Positions 25,541 to 33,862 of a stretch of DNA of 39,198 nucleotides are shown in pieces. The translations under genes were made by a program, and so were the position numbers. Source of the stretch: Alphaproteobacteria bacterium UBA7691 (lineage in GTDB: Bacteria; Pseudomonadota; Alphaproteobacteria; Ferrovibrionales; Ferrovibrionaceae); assembly GCA_002482765.1 (NCBI GenBank), contig DLGP01000166.1, positions 1 to 39,198 of the forward strand, read 5' to 3'. The stretch's first letter is position 1. Each line of letters starts with the position of its first letter. Below the pieces are notes generated by a model. That model worked only from the letters and a program-made list of their open reading frames with translations. It had not been told where the DNA came from and ran no database searches.

Positions 25541-25567
25541 AAGTGCATACAGTTTCTGCACTATAAT
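25541..25567. promoter_or_regulatory. Predicted operator (site 3) overlapping a promoter
   Basis: AAGTGCATACAG (25541-25552) and TGCACT (25557-25562) form an inverted pair, AGTGCA/TGCACT, with 9 nt between. It abuts a perfect -10 box TATAAT (25562-25567) for the CodA-like gene; the -35 region is poor. A repressor here would block that promoter directly and probably the divergent SnoaL-like gene as well. Confidence 0.65.
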
Positions 25568-25611
25568 CACCCAATTCCTGCACGCAAGCTGTAAAGCGCA
25601 AAATCCCAAGC

Positions 25612-26847
25612 ATGCCCCAAGCTGCCGCCTTTGACCTGATCCTGCGCAATGCCCGGCTGGCCGATACCGCCGCACCGGTCGATATTGGCGTGCGCCAGGG
25701 CCGCATCGCCTGTATCGGCCTGCCGCCCGGCGCCCATGGCCCGGCCGTCGATGCCGGCGGCAATGCCGTGCTGCCCGGCTTTGTCGATACCCATGTGCAT
25801 CTCGACAAAGCCTGTCTGCTCGGGCGCTGCGGCCATGACCATGGCAGCCTGGCCGACGCAATCCGTGCCGTTTCGGCGCTGAAACGGGAATTCACCACCG
25901 AGGATGTCTATGCCCGGGGCGCCCGCGTGCTGGACAAGGCCATCGCCAAGGGCACCACGCGGATGCGTAGCCATGTTGAGGTTGATCCGCGCGCCGGGCT
26001 GCGTAGCTTCGCGGCGATCAAGGCGCTGAAACAGGATTATGCCTGGGCGATTGATGTGCAAATCTGCGTGTTTCCGCAGGAAGGCCTGACCAACGATCCC
26101 GGCACCGAGGAATTGCTGCTGGCCGCCTTGCGCGATGGCGCCGATCTGCTCGGCGGCTGCCCCTATACCGACAGCGACCCGCAGGCGCAGATAGAGCGGC
26201 TATTTGAGATGGCGCGGGATTTTGACGTGGCGCTGGATTTCCATCTCGACTTTGATCTGGATCCTTCCTGGCGCCATCTTGATGAAGTGTGCCGCCAGAC
26301 CCGGCAGCATGGCTATCAGGGCCGCGTTGCCATCGGCCATGTCACCAAATTATCGGCCTTGCCGCCGGCGGAATTTGATGCAGCGGCGCGCCTGCTGGCG
26401 GAAAGCGGCGTGGCGCTCACTGTGCTGCCGGCCACTGATCTTTATCTCACCGGGCGCGAGGCCAGCCATAATGTGCCGCGTGGCCTGACGGCGGCGCATC
26501 GCCTGGTGCAGCATGGCGTCTGCTGCTCGATCGCCACCAATAATGTGCTGAACCCGTTCACGCCGTTTGGCGATGCCTCGCTGCTTCGCATGGCGAATTT
26601 CTACGCCAATGTGGCGCAGGTCGGCCCCGGCGATTTCGGCGCCTGCCTTGATCTGGTGACACATCTGCCGGCGCGACTGATGCAGCTCGGCGATTACGGC
26701 ATCACGCCCGGCAATCCGGCGGATTTTGTGGTGCTGGATACGGCCCGGCCCAGCGATGCACTGGCCGAACTGGCCGAGCCGCTGATGGTGTTCAAGCGCG
26801 GCCGCCAGACTGTGCGGCGCCAGCCGGTGCAATTGCTGCGGCCCTGA
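25612..26847 (+). CDS. Cytosine-deaminase-like amidohydrolase (CodA family) with an unusual active-site segment
   Basis: 411 residues. It is a CodA-type amidohydrolase: N-terminal composite beta domain (FDLILRNARLADTAAPVDIG), HxH metal pair in FVDTHVHLDKA (near residue 62), the SHVEVDP segment, DFHLDFDLDP (near residue 207, His ligand), IGHVTKLSALP (His ligand near 242), and C-terminal GNPADFVVLD. At the place where E. coli CodA has GHDDVFDPW with the catalytic Asp, this protein has ATNNVLNPF, so Asp appears to be Asn. Either this is a subfamily with different chemistry or my alignment is shifted. It probably acts on the compound imported by the neighbouring ABC system or on a product of the first amidohydrolase. 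Confidence 0.87.
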   Translation: MPQAAAFDLILRNARLADTAAPVDIGVRQGRIACIGLPPGAHGPAVDAGGNAVLPGFVDTHVHLDKACLLGRCGHDHGSLADAIRAVSALKREFTTEDVYARGARVLDKAIAKGTTRMRSHVEVDPRAGLRSFAAIKALKQDYAWAIDVQICVFPQEGLTNDPGTEELLLAALRDGADLLGGCPYTDSDPQAQIERLFEMARDFDVALDFHLDFDLDPSWRHLDEVCRQTRQHGYQGRVAIGHVTKLSALPPAEFDAAARLLAESGVALTVLPATDLYLTGREASHNVPRGLTAAHRLVQHGVCCSIATNNVLNPFTPFGDASLLRMANFYANVAQVGPGDFGACLDLVTHLPARLMQLGDYGITPGNPADFVVLDTARPSDALAELAEPLMVFKRGRQTVRRQPVQLLRP

Positions 26848-26851
26848 TGAA

Positions 26852-27427
26852 TCAGCCGCGCCGCAGGAAACTCAGGCGGGCCGGGCCTTGGCGGCGCTCA
26901 TCCACCAGATCAAAGCCCGGCGGCAGGGCCAGGCTGCCCTTGGCATCGCTCTCAATGATGGCCAGTGCCTGCGGCTTGAGCCAACCTTCGCGCTCCAACG
27001 CCTGCAAGACCGGCACCGCCAAGCCGGAACGATAAGGCGGATCAAGCAACACAATATCCGCTGCCATATCGGCCGCGCAGCGCCCCGGCCGAGAAGCATC
27101 GGTGGCGCGCAATGTGATCCGCTCGGCCAGGCCCAGTTCGGCAGCATTCCGCAAAATGCAGCGCCGCGCCGCCGCATCGATCTCAAACAGATGAGCATGC
27201 CGCGCGCCGCGCGACAATGCCTCAAAACTCAGTGCGCCGCTGCCGGCAAAGGCATCCAGCACAATGCCGCCTTCCAGCAGCGGACGAGCATCTTCTCCAA
27301 GCATTCGCGGCGCATGCAGCAGGATGTTGAATAAGGATTCGCGCACCCGATCGGTGGTCGGCCGTGTGGTCTGCTCCGGCGGCGCATGCAGCGCCCGGCC
27401 GCGATGGCTGCCGCCGACGATGCGCAT
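26852..27427 (-). CDS. rsmD: 16S rRNA (guanine(966)-N2)-methyltransferase
   Basis: 191 residues from ATG 27427. Start MRIVGGSHRGRAL and TRPTTDRVRESLFNIL are hallmarks of RsmD. The SAM-binding glycine motif is VLDAFAGSGALSFEAL (near residue 51) and the catalytic motif is LLDPPY (near residue 128). The enzyme methylates N2 of G966 in assembled 30S particles. It starts 1 nt after the pseudouridine synthase stop, so both rRNA-modifying enzymes are on one transcript. Confidence 0.94.
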   Translation of the reverse strand: MRIVGGSHRGRALHAPPEQTTRPTTDRVRESLFNILLHAPRMLGEDARPLLEGGIVLDAFAGSGALSFEALSRGARHAHLFEIDAAARRCILRNAAELGLAERITLRATDASRPGRCAADMAADIVLLDPPYRSGLAVPVLQALEREGWLKPQALAIIESDAKGSLALPPGFDLVDERRQGPARLSFLRRG

Positions 27428-27428
27428 C

Positions 27429-28430
27429 TCAGTCCTGGCGCCGGGGCTTCGAGCGTGCCATCCCCTGCGAGCGCCCAGCATTTTGCGGGCGGCCGGGGCT
27501 TTGCGGGCGTTCCGGGTTATGCGGCCGCATCGGGCGTGGCCGCTTGGCCGTCTTGCCTGGCCCGGCCTTGGCTTCCGGCTTGCCTTGCAGCGTCAGGCGG
27601 CCCTCGGGGCGGCTGCGTTTCTGCTCGCCACTCTTGGCCTCGGCCTTGTCCTGACCACGATCCTGGCCCTTGCTTTGCCTGGCTGGTTTCTCGCCCATCT
27701 GTTCGGCCAGCACCTTGCCCGGCACTTCCTTCACTTCGCCCTCAAGCAAGGCGCCAAGCTGGAACGGGCCATAAGCAACCCGGATCAGCCGGCTGACCGG
27801 ATAACCCAGATGTTCCATCACGCGGCGGATTTCGCGATTCTTGCCTTCGCGCAGGCCGATCAGCAGCCAGGCATTATCGCCCTTCTGCCGTTCCACACTG
27901 GCCTGGATGGCGCCATAGGAGATTCCGTCAATGGTGATGCCCTGGGCCAGCCGGGCCAGCAACTGATCCACCACCTGGCCATGCACCCGCACGCGATAAC
28001 GCCGCAGCCAGCCGGTGCTGGGCAATTCCAGCCGGCGCGCCAGCGCGCCATCATTGGTCAGCAGCAGCAGGCCCTCGGAATTGAAATCCAGCCGACCGAC
28101 CGAGATCACGCGCGGCATGTCTTCCGGCAGGCTTTCAAACACCGTGGGGCGGCCCTGCGGGTCACGATGTGTGGTCATCAGGCCGCGCTTCTTGTGGAAC
28201 AGCCACAAACGGGTGCGCTCCGGCGCCGCCAGCGGCTTGCCATCCACCACGATACGATCCGCCTCGCTCACCACCACGGCCGGCGTATCCAGGATGCGGC
28301 CATTCACCATCACGCGGCCTTCGGCGATCCAGCGTTCGGCATCGCGGCGCGAACACAGCCCGGCGCGAGCCAGCCTTTTGGCGATGCGCTCACCGTCCTT
28401 GGCGCCGTCTTTTTTAGCTGTCTCGGTCAT
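27429..28430 (-). CDS. RsuA/RluB-family rRNA pseudouridine synthase with long basic tail
   Basis: 333 residues from ATG 28430, which overlaps the previous stop (ATGA). An N-terminal S4 RNA-binding domain (about residues 15-60: RIAKRLARAGLCSRRDAERW) is followed by the synthase domain with the catalytic GRLDFNSEGLLLLTND (near residue 110) and GKNREIRRVMEHLGYPVSRL. It isomerises uridine in rRNA (RluB acts at 2605 of 23S, RsuA at 516 of 16S); RluB is likelier by context and length. From about residue 240 the protein is a low-complexity tail rich in Lys, Arg, Gln, Pro and Gly, a common RNA-contacting extension in alphaproteobacteria. Confidence 0.92.
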   Translation of the reverse strand: MTETAKKDGAKDGERIAKRLARAGLCSRRDAERWIAEGRVMVNGRILDTPAVVVSEADRIVVDGKPLAAPERTRLWLFHKKRGLMTTHRDPQGRPTVFESLPEDMPRVISVGRLDFNSEGLLLLTNDGALARRLELPSTGWLRRYRVRVHGQVVDQLLARLAQGITIDGISYGAIQASVERQKGDNAWLLIGLREGKNREIRRVMEHLGYPVSRLIRVAYGPFQLGALLEGEVKEVPGKVLAEQMGEKPARQSKGQDRGQDKAEAKSGEQKRSRPEGRLTLQGKPEAKAGPGKTAKRPRPMRPHNPERPQSPGRPQNAGRSQGMARSKPRRQD

Positions 28431-29155
28431 GATCTGGCGGCCTCGGCAATGAAGGCGGCGTAAAGCGCGCGGTCGCCTTGCGAGATGAAAAATTCCGGGT
28501 GCCATTGCACCCCGATGCAAAAACGGTAATCCGGATGTTCGATCCCCTCGATCACACCATCCGGCGCCACGGCATTGCACGCCGCGCCAGGCGCCACCTG
28601 CGCCACCGCCTGATGATGCGCCGAATTCACCGGCAGGGTTTCGGCGCCCACAATGGCATGCAGCCGGCTGCCCGGCGAGATCCGCACCTCATGGCCGGCC
28701 TGGTCGCGCGGATTGGGCTGTTCATGCGCCAGGGCATCCGGCACCGCATCGGGGATATGCTGGATCAGCGTGCCGCCCAGCACCACGTTGAGCAATTGCT
28801 GGCCGCCGCAGATGCCGAAAACCGGCTTGTTGGCCGCCAGCATGCCCTTGAGAATCGCCCATTCAAACTGCGTGCGCGCATCCTTGGTGGTGACGCTGGC
28901 ATGCTTGGCCTCGGCGCCGAACAGGGCCGGATCAACATCGAAGGCGCCGCCGGTAACGATCAGGCCATCCAGCAGATCAACATAGCGCGCCACCGCCACA
29001 GGCTCATGCGGCAGCACCAGCGGCACGCCGCCGCTCTGGCTTACCGCCGAACAGTAATTCTGCCGCAAGGCATACCAGGGGAATTTCGAATAGCCGCCGG
29101 GCTGTTCCGAATCCAGGGTGAGGCCAATCAGGGGCGCCGGGGACTTGCTGGTCAT
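28427..29155 (-). CDS. Class I glutamine amidotransferase-like hydrolase (gamma-Glu-GABA hydrolase/PuuD-like)
   Basis: 242 residues from ATG 29155; the open frame runs upstream without a good start. It is a peptidase C26-type fold with the nucleophile elbow FGICGGQQLLNVVLGG (Cys near residue 110) and the His/Glu pair in IGVQWHPEFF near residue 220. PuuD relatives hydrolyse gamma-glutamyl-GABA in putrescine breakdown; many homologues have other gamma-glutamyl substrates. No other putrescine genes are nearby. It heads the hydrolase-rluB-rsmD unit, with a 4-nt overlap to the next gene, and starts 31 nt after higA, so some read-through from higBA is possible. Confidence 0.88.
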   Translation of the reverse strand: MTSKSPAPLIGLTLDSEQPGGYSKFPWYALRQNYCSAVSQSGGVPLVLPHEPVAVARYVDLLDGLIVTGGAFDVDPALFGAEAKHASVTTKDARTQFEWAILKGMLAANKPVFGICGGQQLLNVVLGGTLIQHIPDAVPDALAHEQPNPRDQAGHEVRISPGSRLHAIVGAETLPVNSAHHQAVAQVAPGAACNAVAPDGVIEGIEHPDYRFCIGVQWHPEFFISQGDRALYAAFIAEAARS

Positions 29156-29186
29156 GGCGTGGTTATAGGCTGCGGGCAGAAACCGC

Positions 29187-29480
29187 TCAAGCAGCACGAG
29201 GCCGCACGTCACGCTCAATGGCGGCCTGCAACTTTACCTGGGCCATAGAGAGGTCATAAGCGCTTTGCAGGTTCATCCAGAATTGCGGCGTGGTGTTGAA
29301 ATAACGCGCCAGCCGCATGGCCGTATCTGCTGTTACGGCACGGGGGGTGTCCTGGCGGATTATGGCGCCGATACGATTGGCCGGCACCCGCAAGGCCAGC
29401 GCCAGCGCATTGGCGCTCAAGCCCAGCGGCAACATGAATTCCTCGCGCAGTATTTCGCCAGGATGAGTGGTGATACGCAT
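29187..29480 (-). CDS. higA: HigA-family antitoxin
   Basis: 97 residues. It begins MRITTHPGEILREEFMLPLG, the hallmark of HigA/VapI-type XRE antitoxins, and has the HTH at about residues 19-60 (SANALALALRVPANRIGAII, TADTAMRLARYFNTTPQFWM). It binds and neutralises HigB and represses the operon. It is placed second, 9 nt after the toxin, as usual for higBA. The 21-bp operator-like palindrome at 29776-29796 is its likely binding site. Confidence 0.93.
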   Translation of the reverse strand: MRITTHPGEILREEFMLPLGLSANALALALRVPANRIGAIIRQDTPRAVTADTAMRLARYFNTTPQFWMNLQSAYDLSMAQVKLQAAIERDVRPRAA

Positions 29481-29489
29481 GGCAAGCTC

Positions 29490-29765
29490 CTAATGATAAT
29501 CAACAATTTCCACATCTTCGGCGCCATCGCGCCAAACAAAGCAGATTCGCCATTGATCGTTGATCCGGATGCTGTGCTGGTCGCGCCGATTGCCTTTTAA
29601 TGCCTCCAGGCGATTTCCTGGTGGTTCGCGCAGATCGTTAAGCGCCATAGCAGCATTCAGCATATCAAGGCGCCGAAACGCGACCACCTTGATGGCTTCA
29701 AATCGGCGCGTCTTCTGGCCGTTGAATAACGCCATGGTTTCCTTGCATCGGAAACTTTTGATCAT
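29490..29765 (-). CDS. higB: HigB-family toxin (RelE-like mRNA interferase)
   Basis: 91 residues from ATG 29765, preferred over ATG 29777 because it gives the family start MIKSFRCKETMALF and has GAGTGA just upstream. The longer start would lie inside the operator. The RelE/HigB fold shows RRFEAIKVVAFRRLDMLNAA, LREPPGNRLEALKGNRRDQH and the terminal SIRINDQWRICFVWRDG. HigB cuts mRNA on the ribosome during translation. All core parts are present and the gene looks intact. It is the first gene of the higBA pair and divergent from tadA. Confidence 0.93.
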   Translation of the reverse strand: MIKSFRCKETMALFNGQKTRRFEAIKVVAFRRLDMLNAAMALNDLREPPGNRLEALKGNRRDQHSIRINDQWRICFVWRDGAEDVEIVDYH

Positions 29766-29775
29766 GTCACTCAAC

Positions 29776-29796
29776 ATAATACGCCAGACGTATTAT
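29776..29796. promoter_or_regulatory. Predicted HigA operator in the higB-tadA divergent region
   Basis: ATAATACG (29776-29783) and CGTATTAT (29789-29796) are perfect 8-bp inverted arms with a 5-nt spacer, 11 nt upstream of the higB start at 29765. This is the usual place for autorepression of a toxin-antitoxin operon. Confidence 0.75.
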
Positions 29797-29851
29797 GCAA
29801 GACATATCATTGACGCTTGACGGCGCCCGCAGGCTCCCGCAGGTTGGCGCC

Positions 29852-30307
29852 ATGGAACGACTTTCCGGCTTCATGGACTTGGCGCTTGAGCAGGCCCGGC
29901 TGGCCGCTGCGCGCGGCGAGGTGCCGGTGGGCGCCGTGCTGGTGGAAGGCCAGAGCGGCCGCGTGGTGGCACGGGCCGGCAATGAGACCCGGGCGCTGAA
30001 CGACCCGACGGCGCATGCCGAAATCCTGGCCATCCGCCGCGCCGCCAGCGAACTGGGCCAGGAACGCCTGGGCGGCTGCGACCTCTATGTAACGCTTGAG
30101 CCCTGCCCTATGTGCGCCGCAGCAATTTCCTTTGCGCGGTTGCGAAGGCTGTATTATGGCGCCGATGACCCCAAGGGCGGCGCCGTGGATAACGGCCCAC
30201 GCCTGTATAACCAGCCAAGCTGCCATCATCGCCCGGAGGTTTATGGCGGCCTTGCCGCCGCTGATGCCGCCACCCTGCTGCGCGATTTTTTCGCCGCCCG
30301 GCGCTGA
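29852..30307 (+). CDS. tadA: tRNA-specific adenosine(34) deaminase
   Basis: 151 residues from ATG 29852; the frame is open from ATG 29795 but that start lies in the higBA operator and adds 19 atypical residues. The cytidine/deoxycytidylate deaminase fold has zinc and catalytic residues in PTAHAEILAIR (His ligand, Glu proton shuttle) and LEPCPMCAAAISFARL (two Cys ligands). It converts A34 to inosine in tRNA-Arg(ACG), which is normally essential. The C-terminal DFFAARR is typical. Its promoter must lie in or beside the higBA operator. Confidence 0.94.
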   Translation: MERLSGFMDLALEQARLAAARGEVPVGAVLVEGQSGRVVARAGNETRALNDPTAHAEILAIRRAASELGQERLGGCDLYVTLEPCPMCAAAISFARLRRLYYGADDPKGGAVDNGPRLYNQPSCHHRPEVYGGLAAADAATLLRDFFAARR

Positions 30308-30430
30308 GCATTTTACCACCCATCATCCTTATGATGAACGCCGACACGGCCCTATCCGGCGGCCGGAAGCGGGAGTAAACTCGTTCCGTCAACCGTTATC
30401 GGCTAACTATCAAACTAAGGACCAACCAAG

Positions 30431-31636
30431 ATGGATTTCACTTTTTCCGACCGCGTGAAAACGCTGCAAGAGCAGGTCTCCAAATTCATGGATGACCATA
30501 TCTACCCGAACGAGGACCGTTTCTTTGCCGAGATCGCCACCGGCGACCGCTGGGAACCGACCACAGTGGTGGAGGAATTGAAGGCCAAGGCCAAGGCGCA
30601 GGGGCTGTGGAACCTGTTCCTGCCCGAATCGCATCGCGGTGCCGGCCTCAAGAACCACGAATATGGCAGCCTGTGCGAAATCATGGGCCGTTCGTTCCTG
30701 GCGCCCGAAGTGTTCAACTGCTCGGCGCCGGATACCGGCAACATGGAGACCATCGAGCGTTACGGCAGCGAGGAGCACAAGAAGCAGTGGCTGGAGCCGT
30801 TGCTGGCTGGTGAAATCCGTTCGGCCTTCGCCATGACCGAGCCGGCGGTGGCCTCTTCGGATGCCACCAACATTGAATCCGAGATCAAGCGCGACGGCGA
30901 CCATTATGTGATCAATGGCCGCAAGTGGTGGACCTCTGGCATCGGCGACCCGCGCTGCAAGATCATCATCTTCATGGGCAAGACCGACGCTGCCAATCCG
31001 AACAAATACATGCAGCAGAGCATGATCCTGGTGCCGCGTGACACGCCCGGCGTGAAGGTGGTGCGTATGCTGCCGGTATTCGGCTATGACGATGCGCCGC
31101 ATGGCCATGGCGAAGTGGTGTTCGAGAATGTGCGCGTGCCGGCCAGCAACATGCTGCTGGGCGAAGGCCGTGGCTTCGAAATCGCCCAAGGCCGCCTCGG
31201 CCCGGGCCGCATCCACCATTGCATGCGTCTGATCGGCCTGGCCGAGCGCAGCCTGGAGAAGATGTGCAAGCGCGCCAAGAGCCGCGTGGCTTTCGGCAAG
31301 CCGATCTCGGAGCAGACGGTGACGCTGGAGCGTATCGCCGAAGCCCGCATCCTGATCGACCAGGCCCGCTTCCTGACCCTGCATGCAGCCTGGAAGATGG
31401 ATATCGTGGGCAACAAGGCGGCGCGCAAGGAAATCGCCATGATCAAGGTAGCGGCGCCGAACATGGCCTGCCAGGTGATCGACTGGGCGATGCAGGTGCA
31501 TGGCGCGTCGGGCATTTCCGACGACCAGATGCTGGCCTATTCCTATGCCCAGGCACGCACGCTGCGTTTTGCCGATGGTCCGGATGAGGTGCATCGCAAC
31601 CAGATCGGCCGCCTCGAATTGCAGCGCTGGAACTAA
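30431..31636 (+). CDS. Acyl-CoA dehydrogenase (ACAD10/11-like branch)
   Basis: 401 residues, ATG 30431 with TAAGGA upstream. All three ACAD domains are present: helical N-terminal part, middle beta domain (FAMTEPAVASSDATNIESEI near residue 135, the FAD and substrate loop) and C-terminal helical domain (QVHGASGISDDQMLAYSYAQ, then ARTLRFADGPDEVHRNQIGR). It oxidises an acyl-CoA to the 2,3-enoyl-CoA with FAD and passes electrons to ETF. The terminal DGPDEVHRNQI pattern and the two nearby APH-type kinase genes point to the ACAD10/ACAD11 branch. Substrate chain length is not readable. Confidence 0.93.
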   Translation: MDFTFSDRVKTLQEQVSKFMDDHIYPNEDRFFAEIATGDRWEPTTVVEELKAKAKAQGLWNLFLPESHRGAGLKNHEYGSLCEIMGRSFLAPEVFNCSAPDTGNMETIERYGSEEHKKQWLEPLLAGEIRSAFAMTEPAVASSDATNIESEIKRDGDHYVINGRKWWTSGIGDPRCKIIIFMGKTDAANPNKYMQQSMILVPRDTPGVKVVRMLPVFGYDDAPHGHGEVVFENVRVPASNMLLGEGRGFEIAQGRLGPGRIHHCMRLIGLAERSLEKMCKRAKSRVAFGKPISEQTVTLERIAEARILIDQARFLTLHAAWKMDIVGNKAARKEIAMIKVAAPNMACQVIDWAMQVHGASGISDDQMLAYSYAQARTLRFADGPDEVHRNQIGRLELQRWN

Positions 31637-31699
31637 GCCCGTAACAAGTCGGCCGGAAACGGTCTGGATCAGAAGAAAACAAAAAAAGCGAGTTTCCCC

Positions 31700-32797
31700 A
31701 TGACCGTTTCCGACTTTTTCGCCGCCAGCTATGCCGAGGCGCGGGACAAGTTCCGCGCCTCGGCCCGCGCTGCCGGTGCCACGCTCACCGCTTACGAGAA
31801 TCCCAAGGCGCGCACGCCCGATGGCGGGCCGCTGACCACCGACGTGGCCTGCCTCGGCCCGGCCGATGCCAAGCGCGTCTACCTCACTTCATCAGGCACC
31901 CATGGCGCCGAAGGTTTCTGCGGCTCGGGCTGCCAGGTCGGCTTTTTTGCCGAGCGGCTGTATGAAGCCGCCACGCCCGACACCAAGATCATCATGATCC
32001 ACGCCATCAATCCTTATGGCTTTGCATGGCTGCGCCGGGTGACCGAGGATAACGTGGACCTGAACCGTAATTTCCAGGATTTCAACGCGCCGCTGCCGGT
32101 GAACCGGGCCTATGCCGATGTGCATGACTGGCTGATCCCGGCCGATTGGGACGGGCCGGCCAAGGCCGCCGCTGATCGTGGCATCCTGGCCTATCAGCAG
32201 CAAAACGGCATGATGGCCTATCAGGCTGCCGTCACCGGCGGGCAATACAGCCATGCCGATGGCCTGTTCTTCGGCGGCAACGCGCCAACCTGGTCAAACG
32301 CCACCTTCCGCCGCATCCTGGCCGAGCATGTGCCGGCCGGCATCGAAGCGCTGTGCAGCGTGGATTACCATACCGGCCTTGGCCCGATGGGCTATGGCGA
32401 ACCAATCTATGTCGGCCCGGCGCGTGACGAGAAGACCGGCGGCCTTGATCGCGCCCGCGCCTGGTATGGCGCCGATGTCACCAATCCGAATGACGGCTCG
32501 TCAACCTCGGCCCGCGTCACCGGCACCGTGCCGGAAGCGTTTCTTGATCTGCCGGCCAGCGTGAAGGTGACGGCCATTGCGATGGAATACGGCACCCAGC
32601 CGGTGCAGCAGGTGCTGAATGCCTTGCGCGGCGACCATTGGCTGCATGCGCGCGGCGAACTGGACTCGCCGCTCGGCAAGCAGCTCAAGCGGCAATTGCG
32701 CGATGCCTTCTACACCGACACGGCACCGTGGAAAGCCGCGATCTTTGGCCGCGCCGCCGATTTTGCCTTGCGCAGCTTCCGCGGCCTGGCGGGGTAA
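31700..32797 (+). CDS. DUF2817-family M14-like zinc peptidase
   Basis: 365 residues, no signal peptide. It shows the DUF2817 features of a zinc carboxypeptidase fold: LTSSGTHGAEGFCGSG (HxxE-type metal ligands near residue 72), MIHAINPYGFAWLRRVTEDN followed by VDLNRNFQDF (near residue 118), and a later His in SVDYHTGLGPMGYGE (near residue 222), the third ligand. MEYGTQ near residue 296 carries the likely catalytic Glu. The natural substrate of this family is unknown. It lies 63 nt after the dehydrogenase on the same strand and converges on the kinase genes with a 6-nt gap. Confidence 0.88.
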   Translation: MTVSDFFAASYAEARDKFRASARAAGATLTAYENPKARTPDGGPLTTDVACLGPADAKRVYLTSSGTHGAEGFCGSGCQVGFFAERLYEAATPDTKIIMIHAINPYGFAWLRRVTEDNVDLNRNFQDFNAPLPVNRAYADVHDWLIPADWDGPAKAAADRGILAYQQQNGMMAYQAAVTGGQYSHADGLFFGGNAPTWSNATFRRILAEHVPAGIEALCSVDYHTGLGPMGYGEPIYVGPARDEKTGGLDRARAWYGADVTNPNDGSSTSARVTGTVPEAFLDLPASVKVTAIAMEYGTQPVQQVLNALRGDHWLHARGELDSPLGKQLKRQLRDAFYTDTAPWKAAIFGRAADFALRSFRGLAG

Positions 32798-32803
32798 ACA
32801 GGC

Positions 32804-33859
32804 TCAGTCGTCGCCACCGTCAACCAGGTTCCAGGCCTGGTTGGCGACCGAGCGCACCACCGCCGCATAAGCCTTGATGGTGGGCGTGGCCGGGCCACGC
32901 TCCAGCCCGCGCTTGTGGATGCCCTGCGCCATCACGGCGACGCGAAACAGGGCAAAGGCGAGGAAAAAATTCCAATGCGCGATGCTTTCAATGCCGCGCG
33001 CCGCACAATAGGCGGCAACATAATCATGCTCGCCCGGAATGCCTGAATCGATATAGTCAACACCCTGTAGGCTGCCCATGCCGGGGATCGTGACACGATA
33101 GGGCATGCAGTTGATCGCCAGGTCGGCAAGCGGATGGCCGATGCTGGCCACATCCCAATCCAGCATTGCCACCACGCGCGATTCACTGGGATGGAACACC
33201 AGATTGTCGAGCCGGAAATTGCCGTGCATCAGACTGGTCATGCCATCCTGCGGCACATTGGCCGGCAGCCAATCCAAAAGCCGCGCCATGGCGCCAATCT
33301 CTTCGGTGCGGTTGGCATTATATTGCTGCACCAAAGCCGCCACCTGGCGCGCCAGATAGGCGCTGCCATCGCCATTGGTTGGCAGGCCCAGGCTGTGCGG
33401 ATCAAGGCCATGCACCTGCGCCATCGCCTGCGCCATCGCCAGATAAATCGCCTGGCGCTGCTTGGCATCCATGCCGGGCAGATTGGGATCGCGGAAATGC
33501 CGCCCGGCAATGTAATCCAGCAGATAAAACGGCGTGCCGATCACGCTGTCATCCAGGCAGACCAGCCGGGGCATGCCCATCGGCAAGCCGGCAGCATGCA
33601 GTTTGCCGATGAGCGCAAAATCGCGCTCAACACTTTCCGCCAGCGTGCTGCCCTTCTTGGCCACCTGGCGTTTGCGCAGCACATGATTCTGCCCCGGGCT
33701 GTGCAGCAGGAAAGTGGGCGCGGCCTGGCTGCCCTTGAACTGGTTCACCGTCAGCGGCAGCCTGAAATCCGCCAGATTGGCCTGCAAATACGCGGCCAGT
33801 CTGGCTTCATCAAACCGGTGTTGCGGCTGTACGGGCATCAGCTCGGCAGGCGCCACCAT
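32804..33859 (-). CDS. APH/ACAD10-like phosphotransferase paralogue with altered catalytic loop
   Basis: 351 residues, an aminoglycoside-phosphotransferase-like kinase fold and a paralogue of the gene next to it. The catalytic loop reads SLMHGNFRLDNLVFHP: the usual HGD is HGN (codon AAT), so the catalytic Asp is lost. The Mg-binding segment MLDWDVASIGHPLADLA and the loop Asn in LDN are kept, and the frame is intact. It may be a pseudokinase that supports its active sister or a kinase with shifted chemistry. It begins 3 nt after the sister gene ends. Confidence 0.87.
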   Translation of the reverse strand: MVAPAELMPVQPQHRFDEARLAAYLQANLADFRLPLTVNQFKGSQAAPTFLLHSPGQNHVLRKRQVAKKGSTLAESVERDFALIGKLHAAGLPMGMPRLVCLDDSVIGTPFYLLDYIAGRHFRDPNLPGMDAKQRQAIYLAMAQAMAQVHGLDPHSLGLPTNGDGSAYLARQVAALVQQYNANRTEEIGAMARLLDWLPANVPQDGMTSLMHGNFRLDNLVFHPSESRVVAMLDWDVASIGHPLADLAINCMPYRVTIPGMGSLQGVDYIDSGIPGEHDYVAAYCAARGIESIAHWNFFLAFALFRVAVMAQGIHKRGLERGPATPTIKAYAAVVRSVANQAWNLVDGGDD

Positions 33860-33862
33860 GGC

